DNA of 21,177 nt from IMG/VR virus record IMGVR_UViG_3300034022_000567, positions 1-21,177 of that record. One strand, written 5' to 3'. The first letter of the stretch is position 1; each line of letters opens with the position of its first letter. Origin of the DNA: a virus. The notes beneath the pieces were generated by a model. The model was not told the DNA's origin and ran no database searches. It saw nothing but the letters and a program-made list of their open reading frames with translations. Positions 1 through 7,890 of this stretch are shown here, piece by piece. The position numbers were made by a program, and so were the translations under genes.

Positions 1-244
1 CGAGCGTCTCGCCTGCGCGGATGTGGGCATAAACCGATCCGGCCAGGTTGCCGTGGATGTGGTCGGCGGTGAGGGTGTCTGTGACGGTCGCCGTGACCGT
101 GGTGAGGTTGAGCAAGTCAAGGTCAGCAGTGCCGTCGCTGCCGGTCGTGTCGTCGATAAAGCCGGACAAGCCAGCCGGTCCCTGCCGGACCTCCACGATG
201 GCAATGCCGGTAGGTAGGGCGATTTCGACGATCTGAATACTCAT
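1..244 (-). CDS. Fibre-like tail protein, N-terminal part (cut by window edge)
   Basis: The reading frame starts at the ATG at 244 and stays open for 81 codons to the window edge, so only the N-terminus is seen. The start overlaps the stop of the upstream gene as ATGA, which supports it. The visible part is rich in Thr, Asp, Gly and Val, as in beta-structured fibre proteins. It contains a short collagen-like GPAG near residue 23 and ends in a run reading HGNLAGSVYAHIRAG. No cysteine is present. Lying last in the tail block, after a hub, a fibre-like protein and a beta-sandwich protein, it is probably part of a tail fibre, a tip protein or a receptor-binding protein. I do not recognise a named family. 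The gene call is firm; the function is inferred from position and composition. Confidence 0.6.
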   Translation of the reverse strand, partial: MSIQIVEIALPTGIAIVEVRQGPAGLSGFIDDTTGSDGTADLDLLNLTTVTATVTDTLTADHIHGNLAGSVYAHIRAGETL

Positions 245-570
245 GAGCGGGGGACGATTTGGCGGAAGATGATTGGGCCGGACTCGATAGGGATTACCTT
301 GTCGGCATCGGTGACGATGACCAGCCCCCAGACGTAGGAGCCCGCGGGAATCAAGGCAGTCACGGTGTCGGGGACGTCCACCATGATCACGCCGTTTGCC
401 GGCGTCGGGATCGTCGGAGCGAGGTCGAGGATCACCTCTTCGCTCGAGATGGTCTCGCGGACCTCGGCCCGCGCCGAGAACCCGGTGAGGTTCACCGGGT
501 CGCCGTCTTCGTCCTTCGCCGTGAAGGACAGGCTGAGAGTCGCGCCTGAATAGGCTTGAACCTTCGTCAT
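241..570 (-). CDS. Small beta-sandwich tail/baseplate protein (BppU N-domain-like)
   Basis: A 109-residue protein. I chose the ATG at 570 because the frame upstream of it runs into the glycosyltransferase-like gene and reads as non-phage-like sequence, whereas from MTKVQAYSGATL onward it looks like an all-beta domain. The pattern is a hydrophobic strand, then DEDGDPVNLTGF, then charged and hydrophobic strands, then SYVWGLVIV and a final strand before FRQIV. This resembles the N-terminal domain of siphophage baseplate upper proteins (BppU) and similar Ig-like modules that attach fibres to the tail tip. It starts 10 bp after the preceding stop and overlaps the next gene by 4 bp (ATGA). The family assignment is from general pattern only, and other Ig-like virion domains fit as well. 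Confidence 0.6.
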   Translation of the reverse strand: MTKVQAYSGATLSLSFTAKDEDGDPVNLTGFSARAEVRETISSEEVILDLAPTIPTPANGVIMVDVPDTVTALIPAGSYVWGLVIVTDADKVIPIESGPIIFRQIVPRS

Positions 571-580
571 GAGCGGCACG

Positions 581-1267
581 CTATTGGATTCCCCGCGCGC
601 GGTCAATGCCGGAGGCGAATCGTCGCATCTCCAGAGCAACTTGGATCTGCCGATCCCCCCAGCCGCCCTTGGGCTCGTTGCCGAAGGTCAGCGCGGCGAA
701 TCGCTCGGGCCGATCCACTGGCGATCCGATCGGCACAGCGGCTAGTCCTCCGCCGTCGGGGTCATGGTCGAGCAGCTCGAACGGGTGGCCGGTCGCTCGG
801 ATCGTGCTCCAAATCGTCAGATCCTCCGGGGCCGATGGGTCGTCCGGCATCCCGCGCAGGATCTCCAGCGCGGCGGCGATCGTCTCACGTCGCATCGAGT
901 AGCAGGCGCCGAAAGCATCGCGGCGAGCTGCCATCGTCGAGCAGCAGCCTACGGTGCCGCCGGCGAACAGGTCAGGCTGGACCAGCAGCGTGTCGGCATC
1001 GATTTTCGCGACGACATCGGCCCCGGTTGACAGCATCGCCTCAAGAATTCCTATGCAGCACTCGGTGCCGTTCAGGTTGCCGCGCCGGGGGAATCCCGTC
1101 ACGCCGTAGGCCGCTCCCATGCGCCATAGATCGCCCCTCACCCATCCCGGCAGGCGGCGCGCGACATCGTCAAAGACCCACGCCCGGACGCCGAGGCGAG
1201 CGAGGTGACGCACGCACTCGATCACCGGCAGCGCGTCGCCGGCGTAGGCGAAGATTGCAGCGATCAT
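581..1267 (-). CDS. Glycosyltransferase-like protein (GT-A type fold)
   Basis: A 228-residue protein taken from the ATG at 1267, whose ATGA overlaps the stop of the upstream fibre-like gene; an in-frame ATG four codons earlier (1279) is possible. The N-terminus, MIAAIFAYAGD followed by a helix and VRAWVFDD near residues 28-34, looks like the nucleotide-sugar half of a GT-A fold. A DAD triplet at residues 90-92, in VVAKIDADTLLVQPDLF, fits the metal-binding DxD motif. Such an enzyme would move a sugar from a nucleotide sugar to a protein, glycan or DNA. It lies between two tail-tip genes, so the virion fibre is a possible target, but the sequence does not show the substrate. There is no signal peptide or membrane segment. 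The fold call is moderate and the activity is inferred. Confidence 0.6.
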   Translation of the reverse strand: MIAAIFAYAGDALPVIECVRHLARLGVRAWVFDDVARRLPGWVRGDLWRMGAAYGVTGFPRRGNLNGTECCIGILEAMLSTGADVVAKIDADTLLVQPDLFAGGTVGCCSTMAARRDAFGACYSMRRETIAAALEILRGMPDDPSAPEDLTIWSTIRATGHPFELLDHDPDGGGLAAVPIGSPVDRPERFAALTFGNEPKGGWGDRQIQVALEMRRFASGIDRARGIQ

Positions 1268-2229
1268 GCCGGCCGCCATGTGATCGGCCCGAGTTGGATC
1301 TGAGTGACGGTGCCGGTGCCGTTGCTGTAGGCGATCGGTACCGAGACGGCGGTGGATGAGTTGGCCGGCAGGCTGGCGGCGAAGAACGGGCCACTGACCG
1401 CTGTCACCTCGTCGCTGCCGTTGAGGGTCAGGGTCACGTAGAGGTAGCCGGCGATCGGATAGGCGCGGAGAAGCGCGGTCTGCCCGTAAAAGAACTCCCC
1501 GCCGCCATAGGTCGTCTCCCCGTAGGCGGTGGACTCCCAGCCTCCGCTGGTCGGGTCATAAAGCAGCGTGGCATCGGCTGCGCGGGTCAGCACGTCATCC
1601 GTGCTGTCATTGATGACGGCCGCCCCGGTGCCGTCGATGGTGAGGGTCCAGTCGGGATCGACATCGGACTCCCATGTTTGCCAGCCGGTGCGATTGTAAA
1701 CGCCCTCCTGCACGGTGGAGCCCTCGGCCACGAGCGTCAGCCCGCGCCCTGGGTAGAGATCACCGCCCTCGTAGGTTGTGGCCACGGTGAAGGCTGTGCC
1801 GCTGTTGTAGGTCGTCCTCCCGTAGGTAGTGGCCGTGAACGTCCCGCTCGGTGCGATGGTCATCCCTGATGCCGTCGCTACGATGTCTGTGTCGTCCGAG
1901 ATTTCCGCGGCCCCCGTGCCGCTGTCGAACTCCATTGTCAGCGCCCCTGATTGCCAAGAGTCCGGCGCGATCGGAGTGAAGAGCCCGGCAGGGACGAGCG
2001 TCCCGAGAATCGCTGTGTCGGCCTTCACGTTATTCCCCGCTCCACCGAAGAACCCGCCGGCCGTCTGACTCGATTGCACAAGGTTGCGGTCGATGTCGTC
2101 GAACGGGATCGCCAGCGACTGATTGCCGATCGTGAAGTAGGTGGTTGTAGAGTTCAGCGCGATGATCGTCCCGGCCTGCATGTAGAGGTTGCCGAAGGCG
2201 TCGGTGAAGACTGAGAAAGGGCCGATCAT
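1264..2229 (-). CDS. Fibre-like tail protein with an internal duplication
   Basis: A 321-residue protein rich in Thr, Ser, Gly and Tyr and almost free of Lys and Cys, as is typical of beta-rich tail fibres and adhesins. Two related segments are visible: residues about 92-141 and about 186-241 each begin with W-Q/E-S, contain GTGAA followed by an acidic run, and end in TxYGxTTY. The DNA repeats too: TAGGTCGTC followed by CCCGTAGG occurs near 1508 and again near 1808. The C-terminal 80 residues form another beta-like stretch ending in GPITWRPA. It follows the hub gene directly: the hub stop at 2229 shares a base with this ATG (TGATG). The likely role is a tail-tip or receptor-contact protein. 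The family is not recognised. Confidence 0.6.
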   Translation of the reverse strand: MIGPFSVFTDAFGNLYMQAGTIIALNSTTTYFTIGNQSLAIPFDDIDRNLVQSSQTAGGFFGGAGNNVKADTAILGTLVPAGLFTPIAPDSWQSGALTMEFDSGTGAAEISDDTDIVATASGMTIAPSGTFTATTYGRTTYNSGTAFTVATTYEGGDLYPGRGLTLVAEGSTVQEGVYNRTGWQTWESDVDPDWTLTIDGTGAAVINDSTDDVLTRAADATLLYDPTSGGWESTAYGETTYGGGEFFYGQTALLRAYPIAGYLYVTLTLNGSDEVTAVSGPFFAASLPANSSTAVSVPIAYSNGTGTVTQIQLGPITWRPA

Positions 2230-4001
2230 CAGTTGATTGTGATGTTGGTCTGCGGGGTCTGGCGAACCTTTCCGCCGAGGGTCGAGAAGTTGAATCGAGA
2301 CGGCGCGCCGATCTCGATGTCGAGCGACTGACCGGCAAGGTCATAGGTGATGGCTCGAGCAAGAGCGCCTGCCGATGTCAGAGACGACTGAGCGCCCGAG
2401 ACGTTGACCTTGTATAGCAGCTCGTTGCTCAGATTCGGAAATGACGATCTGTCCAGTCGGATGCTGCCTTCGTAGGGCGTGAAGTTCTGCGCGCTGAGCA
2501 GGTTGGCTGCGAGGCTGGCAGGCGGGGCGAGGTAGTCGTAGTCCTGCGGCTTGTAGATTGTCGATGATCCAATAGGAGAAGTGGTGAGGATCGCCTCGAT
2601 CTTGAAGTCGAGGTAGTTGAAGAAGACCTTCGTGCCTTCGGTGACAGTGCCGGTCGTCGGCTTGTTGCTGCCCCAGTAGTAAAACCCGGTGTCTTCGCGC
2701 TGGGTCCAGCCGAAGGCTGACGACCAAGGCTCCTCGGTGTAGGTTTGGACGACCCCGTTCAGGTAGTGGTGCCGCGTCTTGTTCTGCGCCCGGTAGAGCC
2801 TCCCGGTGATCAATACCTTTTCGGCGTTCGCATATGCATCAACTGCCCAGTCCGGCTGTGCCTGACCGATCACAAGTCGTTTGCCCGTGAGTGAGATGGC
2901 AGCGCCGGTTTCTGGATTTGTAAACCGAAGCTCCGGTTGCTTCTGCTCGTAGTAGCTCGCGGTCTCCATGTCGCGGCCGATCTTGTTTCCATAAAAAAGG
3001 GTCTCGCCGGTTGCGATCTTGGCGTCGTTGTCATTGCCGACTCGCGGGTAGTTGCCGAACTGCGCCCGGCTTGCCACCACCTCCGGGATGATCGACTTAA
3101 CGGCATTGCTGATTGCAATCGACGTGTTCAGCGCCGCAGTCTGCGCCGTGTAGCTCTCGTAATCGTCCGGCGGAAGGAACGTGTCCAACTCCTTGCCCGA
3201 AAGGCCGATCACCTGAACGCGGCCGGTTTCGGCGGTGCCGTCGGCCTGGGTCTTGTATTCCGGCCGCCCAGCGGCGGTGCGCTCGATGAACTTCACCTCG
3301 ACGCGGGCGGGCACAAGGTCCGGCCTGCCGGTCAAGTCGAAGTCAACGAGCGGCGCAGTCCCGACCGTGTAGGTCGTCGCGCTCATGCCGCCGCGGCGGG
3401 ACAGGTTGAACGTCGGCGTGCCGCTGCCGACGTAGTTGTAGTCCCACCAGCCGACGCAGTCCGGCACCCATCGCATGAGTTCCGCCAGGACATCCGCGCA
3501 GCTCATCATCGAAAGCTGGAGCTTCGGGATCGTGAAGGTGCTGGCAATGGTCCCGATGGCGATCGGAGCATTGAGCGCGATGGCCCGATTCAAGAGCGCC
3601 GTGATGTTTGCCGTTACGGTCGCCTCGTTGAATATGATCGTCGGGCGCTCCTGCGTGCTGACGCTGGTCAACTCGGTCGTGATGTCGATCTTCTGGAGCC
3701 ACTGCCACGGGCCCTCGACGACGACCTGCACGCCGTAGTTCGTGGCCCGCGCTTGGGTGACCCACCCGCGGAAGTAGCGGGCGAGTCCGCCCGCGCTCCA
3801 CAGCTCTACCCGCTGCCCGACGTCGGGGATGATCGTCTCACCCGCGTTGATGCTCTCGGTGCGGCATGTCCACGTCAGGACATCCGGCCCGAGGTTCTCG
3901 AAGCGCAAGCTGGCGTTGACTGCCAGCAGGTCGGCACCGAGGAGGCGGTCGGTGGCGTTGAGGGTTTTTCCGGCTTCGCCCTTGATGATGTAGTCGGTCA
4001 T
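2229..4001 (-). CDS. Tail hub / tail-tip structural protein
   Basis: A 590-residue protein. The N-terminal quarter has features common in phage tail hub proteins (gp27-like or late-control-D-like fold): VELWSAGGLARYFRGWVT near residues 65-82, followed by VQVVVEGPWQWLQ, which fits paired beta barrels separated by short loops. Residues about 160-200, with SCADVLAELMRWVPDC and WWDYNYVGSG, resemble the segment of siphophage hub proteins that evaluates the second barrel. The rest is beta-rich, with a WGSNKPTTGTVTEGTK stretch. It starts 2 bp after the stop of the tape-measure candidate, which is the usual place for distal-tail or hub genes. I infer that it forms the ring at the end of the tail tube and carries the fibres. 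The exact family was not verified. Confidence 0.6.
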   Translation of the reverse strand: MTDYIIKGEAGKTLNATDRLLGADLLAVNASLRFENLGPDVLTWTCRTESINAGETIIPDVGQRVELWSAGGLARYFRGWVTQARATNYGVQVVVEGPWQWLQKIDITTELTSVSTQERPTIIFNEATVTANITALLNRAIALNAPIAIGTIASTFTIPKLQLSMMSCADVLAELMRWVPDCVGWWDYNYVGSGTPTFNLSRRGGMSATTYTVGTAPLVDFDLTGRPDLVPARVEVKFIERTAAGRPEYKTQADGTAETGRVQVIGLSGKELDTFLPPDDYESYTAQTAALNTSIAISNAVKSIIPEVVASRAQFGNYPRVGNDNDAKIATGETLFYGNKIGRDMETASYYEQKQPELRFTNPETGAAISLTGKRLVIGQAQPDWAVDAYANAEKVLITGRLYRAQNKTRHHYLNGVVQTYTEEPWSSAFGWTQREDTGFYYWGSNKPTTGTVTEGTKVFFNYLDFKIEAILTTSPIGSSTIYKPQDYDYLAPPASLAANLLSAQNFTPYEGSIRLDRSSFPNLSNELLYKVNVSGAQSSLTSAGALARAITYDLAGQSLDIEIGAPSRFNFSTLGGKVRQTPQTNITIN

Positions 4002-4003
4002 GG

Positions 4004-5332
4004 TCAGTTGCCGGATCGGAGTCGGGATTCTATCGCTTCAAACCGCAACGCCTGTTGATGCAGCCGCTCGGTCATCAGCTTCTGGCTGGCGGCAACCGCG
4101 TTGTTCGCCTTTTCCAGTTCTTGGAAACTCTTTTTGATCTCCGCGTCAGCCGCCTCCCGGCTGTTCTTCACTTGGTTGATTGCATCGCGGACCTGACCCA
4201 TCTCTTGCGGGTCCACTATACCATCCCTCAGTGCATCGGTCAGGATCTTGAGGGACTCCTTGGCACCTGCGGTTAGCTCGCGCCCTTGCTCTGCCGCCTC
4301 AGTCTCCAGCGCGGCCTTCGCTGTTTCGGCTGCTTCGGTCATGGCCGACTGGGCTGAAGTGACCACCGCATTTTGCTCACTAACTGCCGTTGCCGCAATC
4401 TCAGCTCTTGAAGATTCCGCCACGTTCTTCACTGACTCAAGATCAAGCAGCGCTTGATCACGGGCGGCGGTTGCCGCGTCGGCCTCCGAGGCTAAGGCCA
4501 TCGTGTTCAGGTTTAGCGCCACCCCCCTTTGATAGGCGGCGATTGCCGCGTCGGCCTCTTCCGAGGCTGCTATGTAAAAACTTTCTGCATCTCTGACCGT
4601 CCGGCTCACATCAAATTGACGAGATGCCTGCTCGCGGCCTGCTCGATTTGCAGCCACCTGCTCGGGTGTCGCGGAGCCCCTGCTTAACGCTAGATCCTCA
4701 GTGGCGCGGATGTTGGCTTCCTGCGCCGAACGGAGCGCATCAATTTCGTTCTTCTGCCTGCCGTAGGCTGCTGTAATTTCTTCAATTATTTGCAGCTCTC
4801 TGGACAGCGCGCCTTTGACATACGCCTCGTTTTCGGCGCGGATTTCCTCTCTCTTTGCTTTGAGGGTATCCTGATAGATTCGCTCCTGTTCGATCACGCG
4901 CCGCTGGCTTTCCTTCAGCGCGACAAGGTCAGCCTTGTAATCCGTGAAGGCATCGACGACGTAATCGAAAGGACTCGTCAGAAAATCCGCGAACTCCAGG
5001 CCGATGCTCTCGAAGCCCCGCAGTTCGACGCCAAGCTCTTTGTATTGACGGATCACGTCGATGGTCAGCGCCGCCACCTGCCGTGCGCTCGCGGCAAGCG
5101 CGGCTCCTGCCGCCAACCTCATTGCAGTTGAGTCCCGAGCTGCTTGCTGGGCTTCCCCCTCCGCCCTCAGTTCTCCCGCCTGCTGTTCTACGCGGCGCTC
5201 GCTTGCTTTCTTCTGGGCAGCGGCAAGGTCGGCCTGTTGCTGCTCAACGGACCCGATGGCGGCCTCAGCCTGCCTCGCGCCGGCCGTGTCGGCAGTCGTC
5301 GAAATCTGAATGTCAACTCTGCGGCTGGCCAT
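4004..5332 (-). CDS. Short tape-measure candidate (coiled-coil tail protein)
   Basis: A 442-residue protein dominated by Ala, Glu, Gln, Lys and Arg with heptad-like spacing, so nearly all helical and coiled coil. Clear stretches lie at residues about 15-70, 135-215 and 290-435. A mildly hydrophobic patch sits at about 72-93 (RLAAGAALAASARQVAALTIDVI). The N-terminus, MASRRVDIQISTTADTAGA, resembles the usual opening of tape-measure proteins. It lies after the tube candidate and before the hub, the standard place for a tape measure. At 442 residues it is short; at about 0.15 nm per residue the tail would be about 65 nm. No lysozyme or peptidase domain is visible. A generic helical tail protein is the alternative. 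Base composition over about 4550-4870 is a little more AT-rich than in the neighbours. Confidence 0.55.
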   Translation of the reverse strand: MASRRVDIQISTTADTAGARQAEAAIGSVEQQQADLAAAQKKASERRVEQQAGELRAEGEAQQAARDSTAMRLAAGAALAASARQVAALTIDVIRQYKELGVELRGFESIGLEFADFLTSPFDYVVDAFTDYKADLVALKESQRRVIEQERIYQDTLKAKREEIRAENEAYVKGALSRELQIIEEITAAYGRQKNEIDALRSAQEANIRATEDLALSRGSATPEQVAANRAGREQASRQFDVSRTVRDAESFYIAASEEADAAIAAYQRGVALNLNTMALASEADAATAARDQALLDLESVKNVAESSRAEIAATAVSEQNAVVTSAQSAMTEAAETAKAALETEAAEQGRELTAGAKESLKILTDALRDGIVDPQEMGQVRDAINQVKNSREAADAEIKKSFQELEKANNAVAASQKLMTERLHQQALRFEAIESRLRSGN

Positions 5333-5334
5333 GG

Positions 5335-6030
5335 TCAGGATGTGAGTCGGCCCGAAATCTGCACGTCAAGCGTGACGGCGCAACCGCGGTGCGATGCGGA
5401 GACGTTGGCCTGAGCGTCATAGATGGTCAAGGAGGGGTTGATCGTGGTTCCGGCTGTCACGGTGGGAGTCCCGGTGGCGGGTGATACAGCCACCCACCCG
5501 GTGGCTGAGTCGGGCGTGGATGCGCTTGATGGAGCGTACCAGATGTAGGACGGCGATCCCAGCAAGGCCAGCCGCCATGCTGGAAGTCCACCGGGCGCAT
5601 AAGAAGAAAGCCATCCAAGAATCCAGCTTCCCTGTTGATAGTAGGGCTTACCTTGGTCGATTCCAGCAAACGGAAGAGTCCCCGGAACTGCCGGAGTCGT
5701 GCCGTCGGTTGTTAGCGTGCCGGTCACCGCCATCGTTGCTACCTCGCGCCCGAGTTCTGCTGTCGCGCCGGACTGGTCAGCCAGATCCGCCGGCAGGCCG
5801 AGGACATAGGTCTCCGCCGCCTGCACGGTCCCGAACGTCTGGATCGACGAGAACGACGCCGAGACGTAGCTGCCAGGGCGAGCGAACTGCCGACCATCGG
5901 TCACGCCGAGGTAGGCGACCCGCTCGAAGTTCGTCTCCGTGTCGATCCGCAGGCCGGAGGTTTCGGACTCGCGCCCGTTGCCCCCGGCTAGCTCGATGAC
6001 CGTCGAGCCGATGGTCAGGTTGCAGATCAT
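5335..6030 (-). CDS. Virion protein with an appended beta module
   Basis: A 231-residue protein starting at the ATG at 6030, which shares one base with the stop of the tube candidate (TGATG). The N-terminal 100 residues are beta-rich, with no recognised family. Residues about 103-195 look like a separate module: TGTLTTDGT, then IDQGKPYYQQGSWILGW, then AWRLALLG, then a Tyr-rich strand, STPDSATGW and GTPTVTAG. I recall this order (TG-L-T-D, then G-K/P-x-Y-Y, I-x-W, W-x-L, then TG-x-P-T-V) from small domains scattered across phage tail and surface proteins, but I cannot name it. The gene sits between the tail tube and tape-measure candidates, where assembly chaperones usually lie. Its composition suggests a structural or decoration protein rather than a chaperone. 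Confidence 0.5.
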   Translation of the reverse strand: MICNLTIGSTVIELAGGNGRESETSGLRIDTETNFERVAYLGVTDGRQFARPGSYVSASFSSIQTFGTVQAAETYVLGLPADLADQSGATAELGREVATMAVTGTLTTDGTTPAVPGTLPFAGIDQGKPYYQQGSWILGWLSSYAPGGLPAWRLALLGSPSYIWYAPSSASTPDSATGWVAVSPATGTPTVTAGTTINPSLTIYDAQANVSASHRGCAVTLDVQISGRLTS

Positions 6031-6941
6031 CAGGCGACAGAGGAGATCGTGAAGAGGGCGACAGGAGCACCGGTGTTAAAGGTCCGCTTCGCCGCCAGCG
6101 TGATCTGACCGAGGCGGTTGTCGGTCGGTGAGAATCGGTTTTGCAGGTCGAGCAGTTGCACCGCAGCGCAGTCAAATTCGATACCTCCGCTCGTGGCGGT
6201 GACGATTTCAAGCGTGGACGATGCGAGTTCCTCGCCTGCGTCGAGCGATCCGAAGAATGCGTCGAAGCTCGTCTTGGAGATCCCGGTCGGGATGAACGTG
6301 ATCGTTGCGCCGAGATTTTGGAGGCTCATGTCAACCGTCCCGATCCCGTCCACGGTGATAGGGTTGAGCCCGAGGTCGAAGCTGATCTCGAAGCCGCCCT
6401 CGGAGAAGAACGGGCCGATCGCGCCGAGCGTCGCCCGGTATGGTGCTGTGATGAGCTTCGTGGCATCGAAGGCGGTGCCGATCGCTCCAGGCGCTCCGAC
6501 CGAGTAGTAGTCAGCCAGGAGCGAGGGATCGCCTCCGATGTCCACAAGCCCGGTGAACTGAACGCTGCCGAAGGCTGTGTTGTTCGCGCTGCACCGGATG
6601 CTCGGCATCTGAGTGATCGCGGCGTTGTTGACGGTGTAGGTGCCGTCGGTCGCGACGATGACTAGCGCCTTGTCGGCACTGCCGAAGATGCTCGCGCCCA
6701 TGGCGGTGTTGCCGTGCGGAAACAGCACGGTCAGCGATTCGATCTCGCCGATCGGCTCGAACTCAACCACGATCTGAAGGTCGGTCTTCGCCCGTCCGAC
6801 CACGCCATAAGCGTCGGTCTCCTTGTCGAAGGTCGAGTTGGTCAGGGTCAGCGAGACGCCGCCCTTTGAATAGAAAGTCGCGCCGTCATAGGTGATCTTG
6901 CACGGGCCGCGAACAATGGTGGTTCTGTCGAAGGTGGGCAT
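6030..6941 (-). CDS. Major tail protein / tail-tube candidate
   Basis: A 303-residue protein, all-beta by composition, with very little Cys or Trp and many Thr, Gly and Ala. It begins MPTFDRTTIVRGPCKITYDG, followed by TFYSKGGVSLTL. That early G-P-x-x-I-x-Y-D-G strand and the K-G-G-V-S-L-T-L strand look like the opening of tail-tube proteins that form stacked hexamer rings. The position fits: it follows the connector and tail-terminator candidates and precedes the tape-measure candidate. The protein is longer than a minimal tube protein of 150-200 residues, so an added surface domain is likely, perhaps residues 120-200. A sheath protein is less likely because there is no separate tube gene after it. 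The function is inferred from position and composition. Confidence 0.5.
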   Translation of the reverse strand: MPTFDRTTIVRGPCKITYDGATFYSKGGVSLTLTNSTFDKETDAYGVVGRAKTDLQIVVEFEPIGEIESLTVLFPHGNTAMGASIFGSADKALVIVATDGTYTVNNAAITQMPSIRCSANNTAFGSVQFTGLVDIGGDPSLLADYYSVGAPGAIGTAFDATKLITAPYRATLGAIGPFFSEGGFEISFDLGLNPITVDGIGTVDMSLQNLGATITFIPTGISKTSFDAFFGSLDAGEELASSTLEIVTATSGGIEFDCAAVQLLDLQNRFSPTDNRLGQITLAAKRTFNTGAPVALFTISSVA

Positions 6942-6944
6942 AGC

Positions 6945-7427
6945 TTAGCGGGTGGGTGGGTCGTTGGAGAGGCCGATTGGGATTGTGAATTGAAGGGCCT
7001 GCTGGAGCATCGAATCGTTCGCCTGCTGGCTCATGCCGGCGAAGAGCAGAACGCCGCCGGACAGTGGGGCGTCGTCGCGATCGGCCGGCTGCACGTGATG
7101 AAGCAGGCGGGCGACGGCCTCCGCGATCTCGGTGCATGACGGGCCGGGGCGAGCCTTGCTTCGCCAGATGCTCGGGATCTCAGAGACGGTGACTTGGAAT
7201 GTTGAGGTCGTGAGGTAGGGGCCGGGCGTGTTGTCGGTGTCGGTCTCGCCGGATGCGAAATTGACCATCACGAACGCGCCGGTCTTCTGCGCGGCGTTGA
7301 TGATCTCGCGCTCGACATCCTTCTGGTCCTCCACGAGCACGGGGATCGTCGGGACCGTGCGGAAATATTCGGACTCCCGCAGGTGGCCCGCGATGCTCTC
7401 GACGATCTGGCGGATGAGGGAGGCCAT
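6945..7427 (-). CDS. Tail-terminator / head-tail joining candidate (Mu gp37-like position)
   Basis: A 160-residue protein starting 3 bp after the stop of the Mu gp36-like gene. The N-terminus is a helix, MASLIRQIVESIAGHLRESEYF, followed by strands around IPVLVEDQKD and AFVMVNFASGE, then FQVTVSEIPSI and a second helix with CTEIAEAVARLLHHV. This helix-strand-strand-strand-helix plan, with a long final strand (LQFTIPIGL), matches the tail-terminator fold of phage proteins such as lambda U and Mu gp37 (DUF1834). In Mu, gp37 follows gp36 directly, the same order as here. Such a protein caps the tail tube and joins it to the head. The fold match is only by eye, so the identity is moderate at best. 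Confidence 0.45.
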   Translation of the reverse strand: MASLIRQIVESIAGHLRESEYFRTVPTIPVLVEDQKDVEREIINAAQKTGAFVMVNFASGETDTDNTPGPYLTTSTFQVTVSEIPSIWRSKARPGPSCTEIAEAVARLLHHVQPADRDDAPLSGGVLLFAGMSQQANDSMLQQALQFTIPIGLSNDPPTR

Positions 7428-7430
7428 GGG

Positions 7431-7883
7431 TCAGGGAGATTCGGCGAAATCCATCAAGGCCTTGCCCGAGTAGCGAAACGACGCACCCGAGGCGGTGGCG
7501 AATGATGCCGCGCCCGTGTCGTCGGCGTCGGCGTTGTTGTTGGCGAGATCGTCGAGGAAGTTCTCGGCGGCCTCCACGGAGAGCTTGCGGTCCTCGCCGT
7601 TGAACTCGGAGAGCGACGGGAACGCGTCGGTCAACAGGCGGCGGGCGATGGCGTAGGCGTGCCGCTGTGATCCCGGCGGGATGAAGAGCCCGGTGTTGAC
7701 CAGCGGGCCGAGGCCGCGCTTGCGGCGGCCGGCGTTGATGCGGGAGACAAACTCCGCGGCGACCTGCGCGAGGATCTCAGCGAGCTTTGCGTCAGGCGTC
7801 GGCGACTCTTCGACCAGCCGGTCGAGTTCGTCATTGCCGAGGCGGTCGCGGAAGGAGTCAACGGTGAGTGGGGTCCAAGCCAT
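7431..7883 (-). CDS. Head-tail connector, Mu gp36-like (DUF1320)
   Basis: A 150-residue mostly helical protein. The N-terminus, MAWTPLTVDSFRDRLGNDELDRLVEE, and the middle run ILAQVAAEFVSRINAGRRKRGLGP, followed by a proline-glycine turn and HAYAIARRLLTDAF, match the layout of DUF1320/Mu gp36-like connectors. In those, a helix with E-x-D-S/R, then a P-L-x-P segment and a final helix pack as a ring below the portal. The C-terminal 40 residues contain NNNADADDTG, probably a flexible loop. The start follows a strong terminator and has no SD-like sequence just upstream, since the leader is the T/C-rich terminator tail. Expression may therefore be low, which fits a protein needed in about 6-12 copies per virion. 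Confidence 0.6.
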   Translation of the reverse strand: MAWTPLTVDSFRDRLGNDELDRLVEESPTPDAKLAEILAQVAAEFVSRINAGRRKRGLGPLVNTGLFIPPGSQRHAYAIARRLLTDAFPSLSEFNGEDRKLSVEAAENFLDDLANNNADADDTGAASFATASGASFRYSGKALMDFAESP

Positions 7884-7890
7884 GAGTCAG

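Noticed and set aside
556-1359. Plus-strand frame over the glycosyltransferase-like gene
   Set aside because: The Arg/Ser/Pro-rich sequence has no domain, and the minus-strand frame has a coherent fold pattern and a coupled start.
2937-4058. Plus-strand open frame of about 370 codons over the tail hub gene
   Set aside because: It is antisense to the hub gene and has an Arg/Asp/His-rich composition typical of shadow frames.
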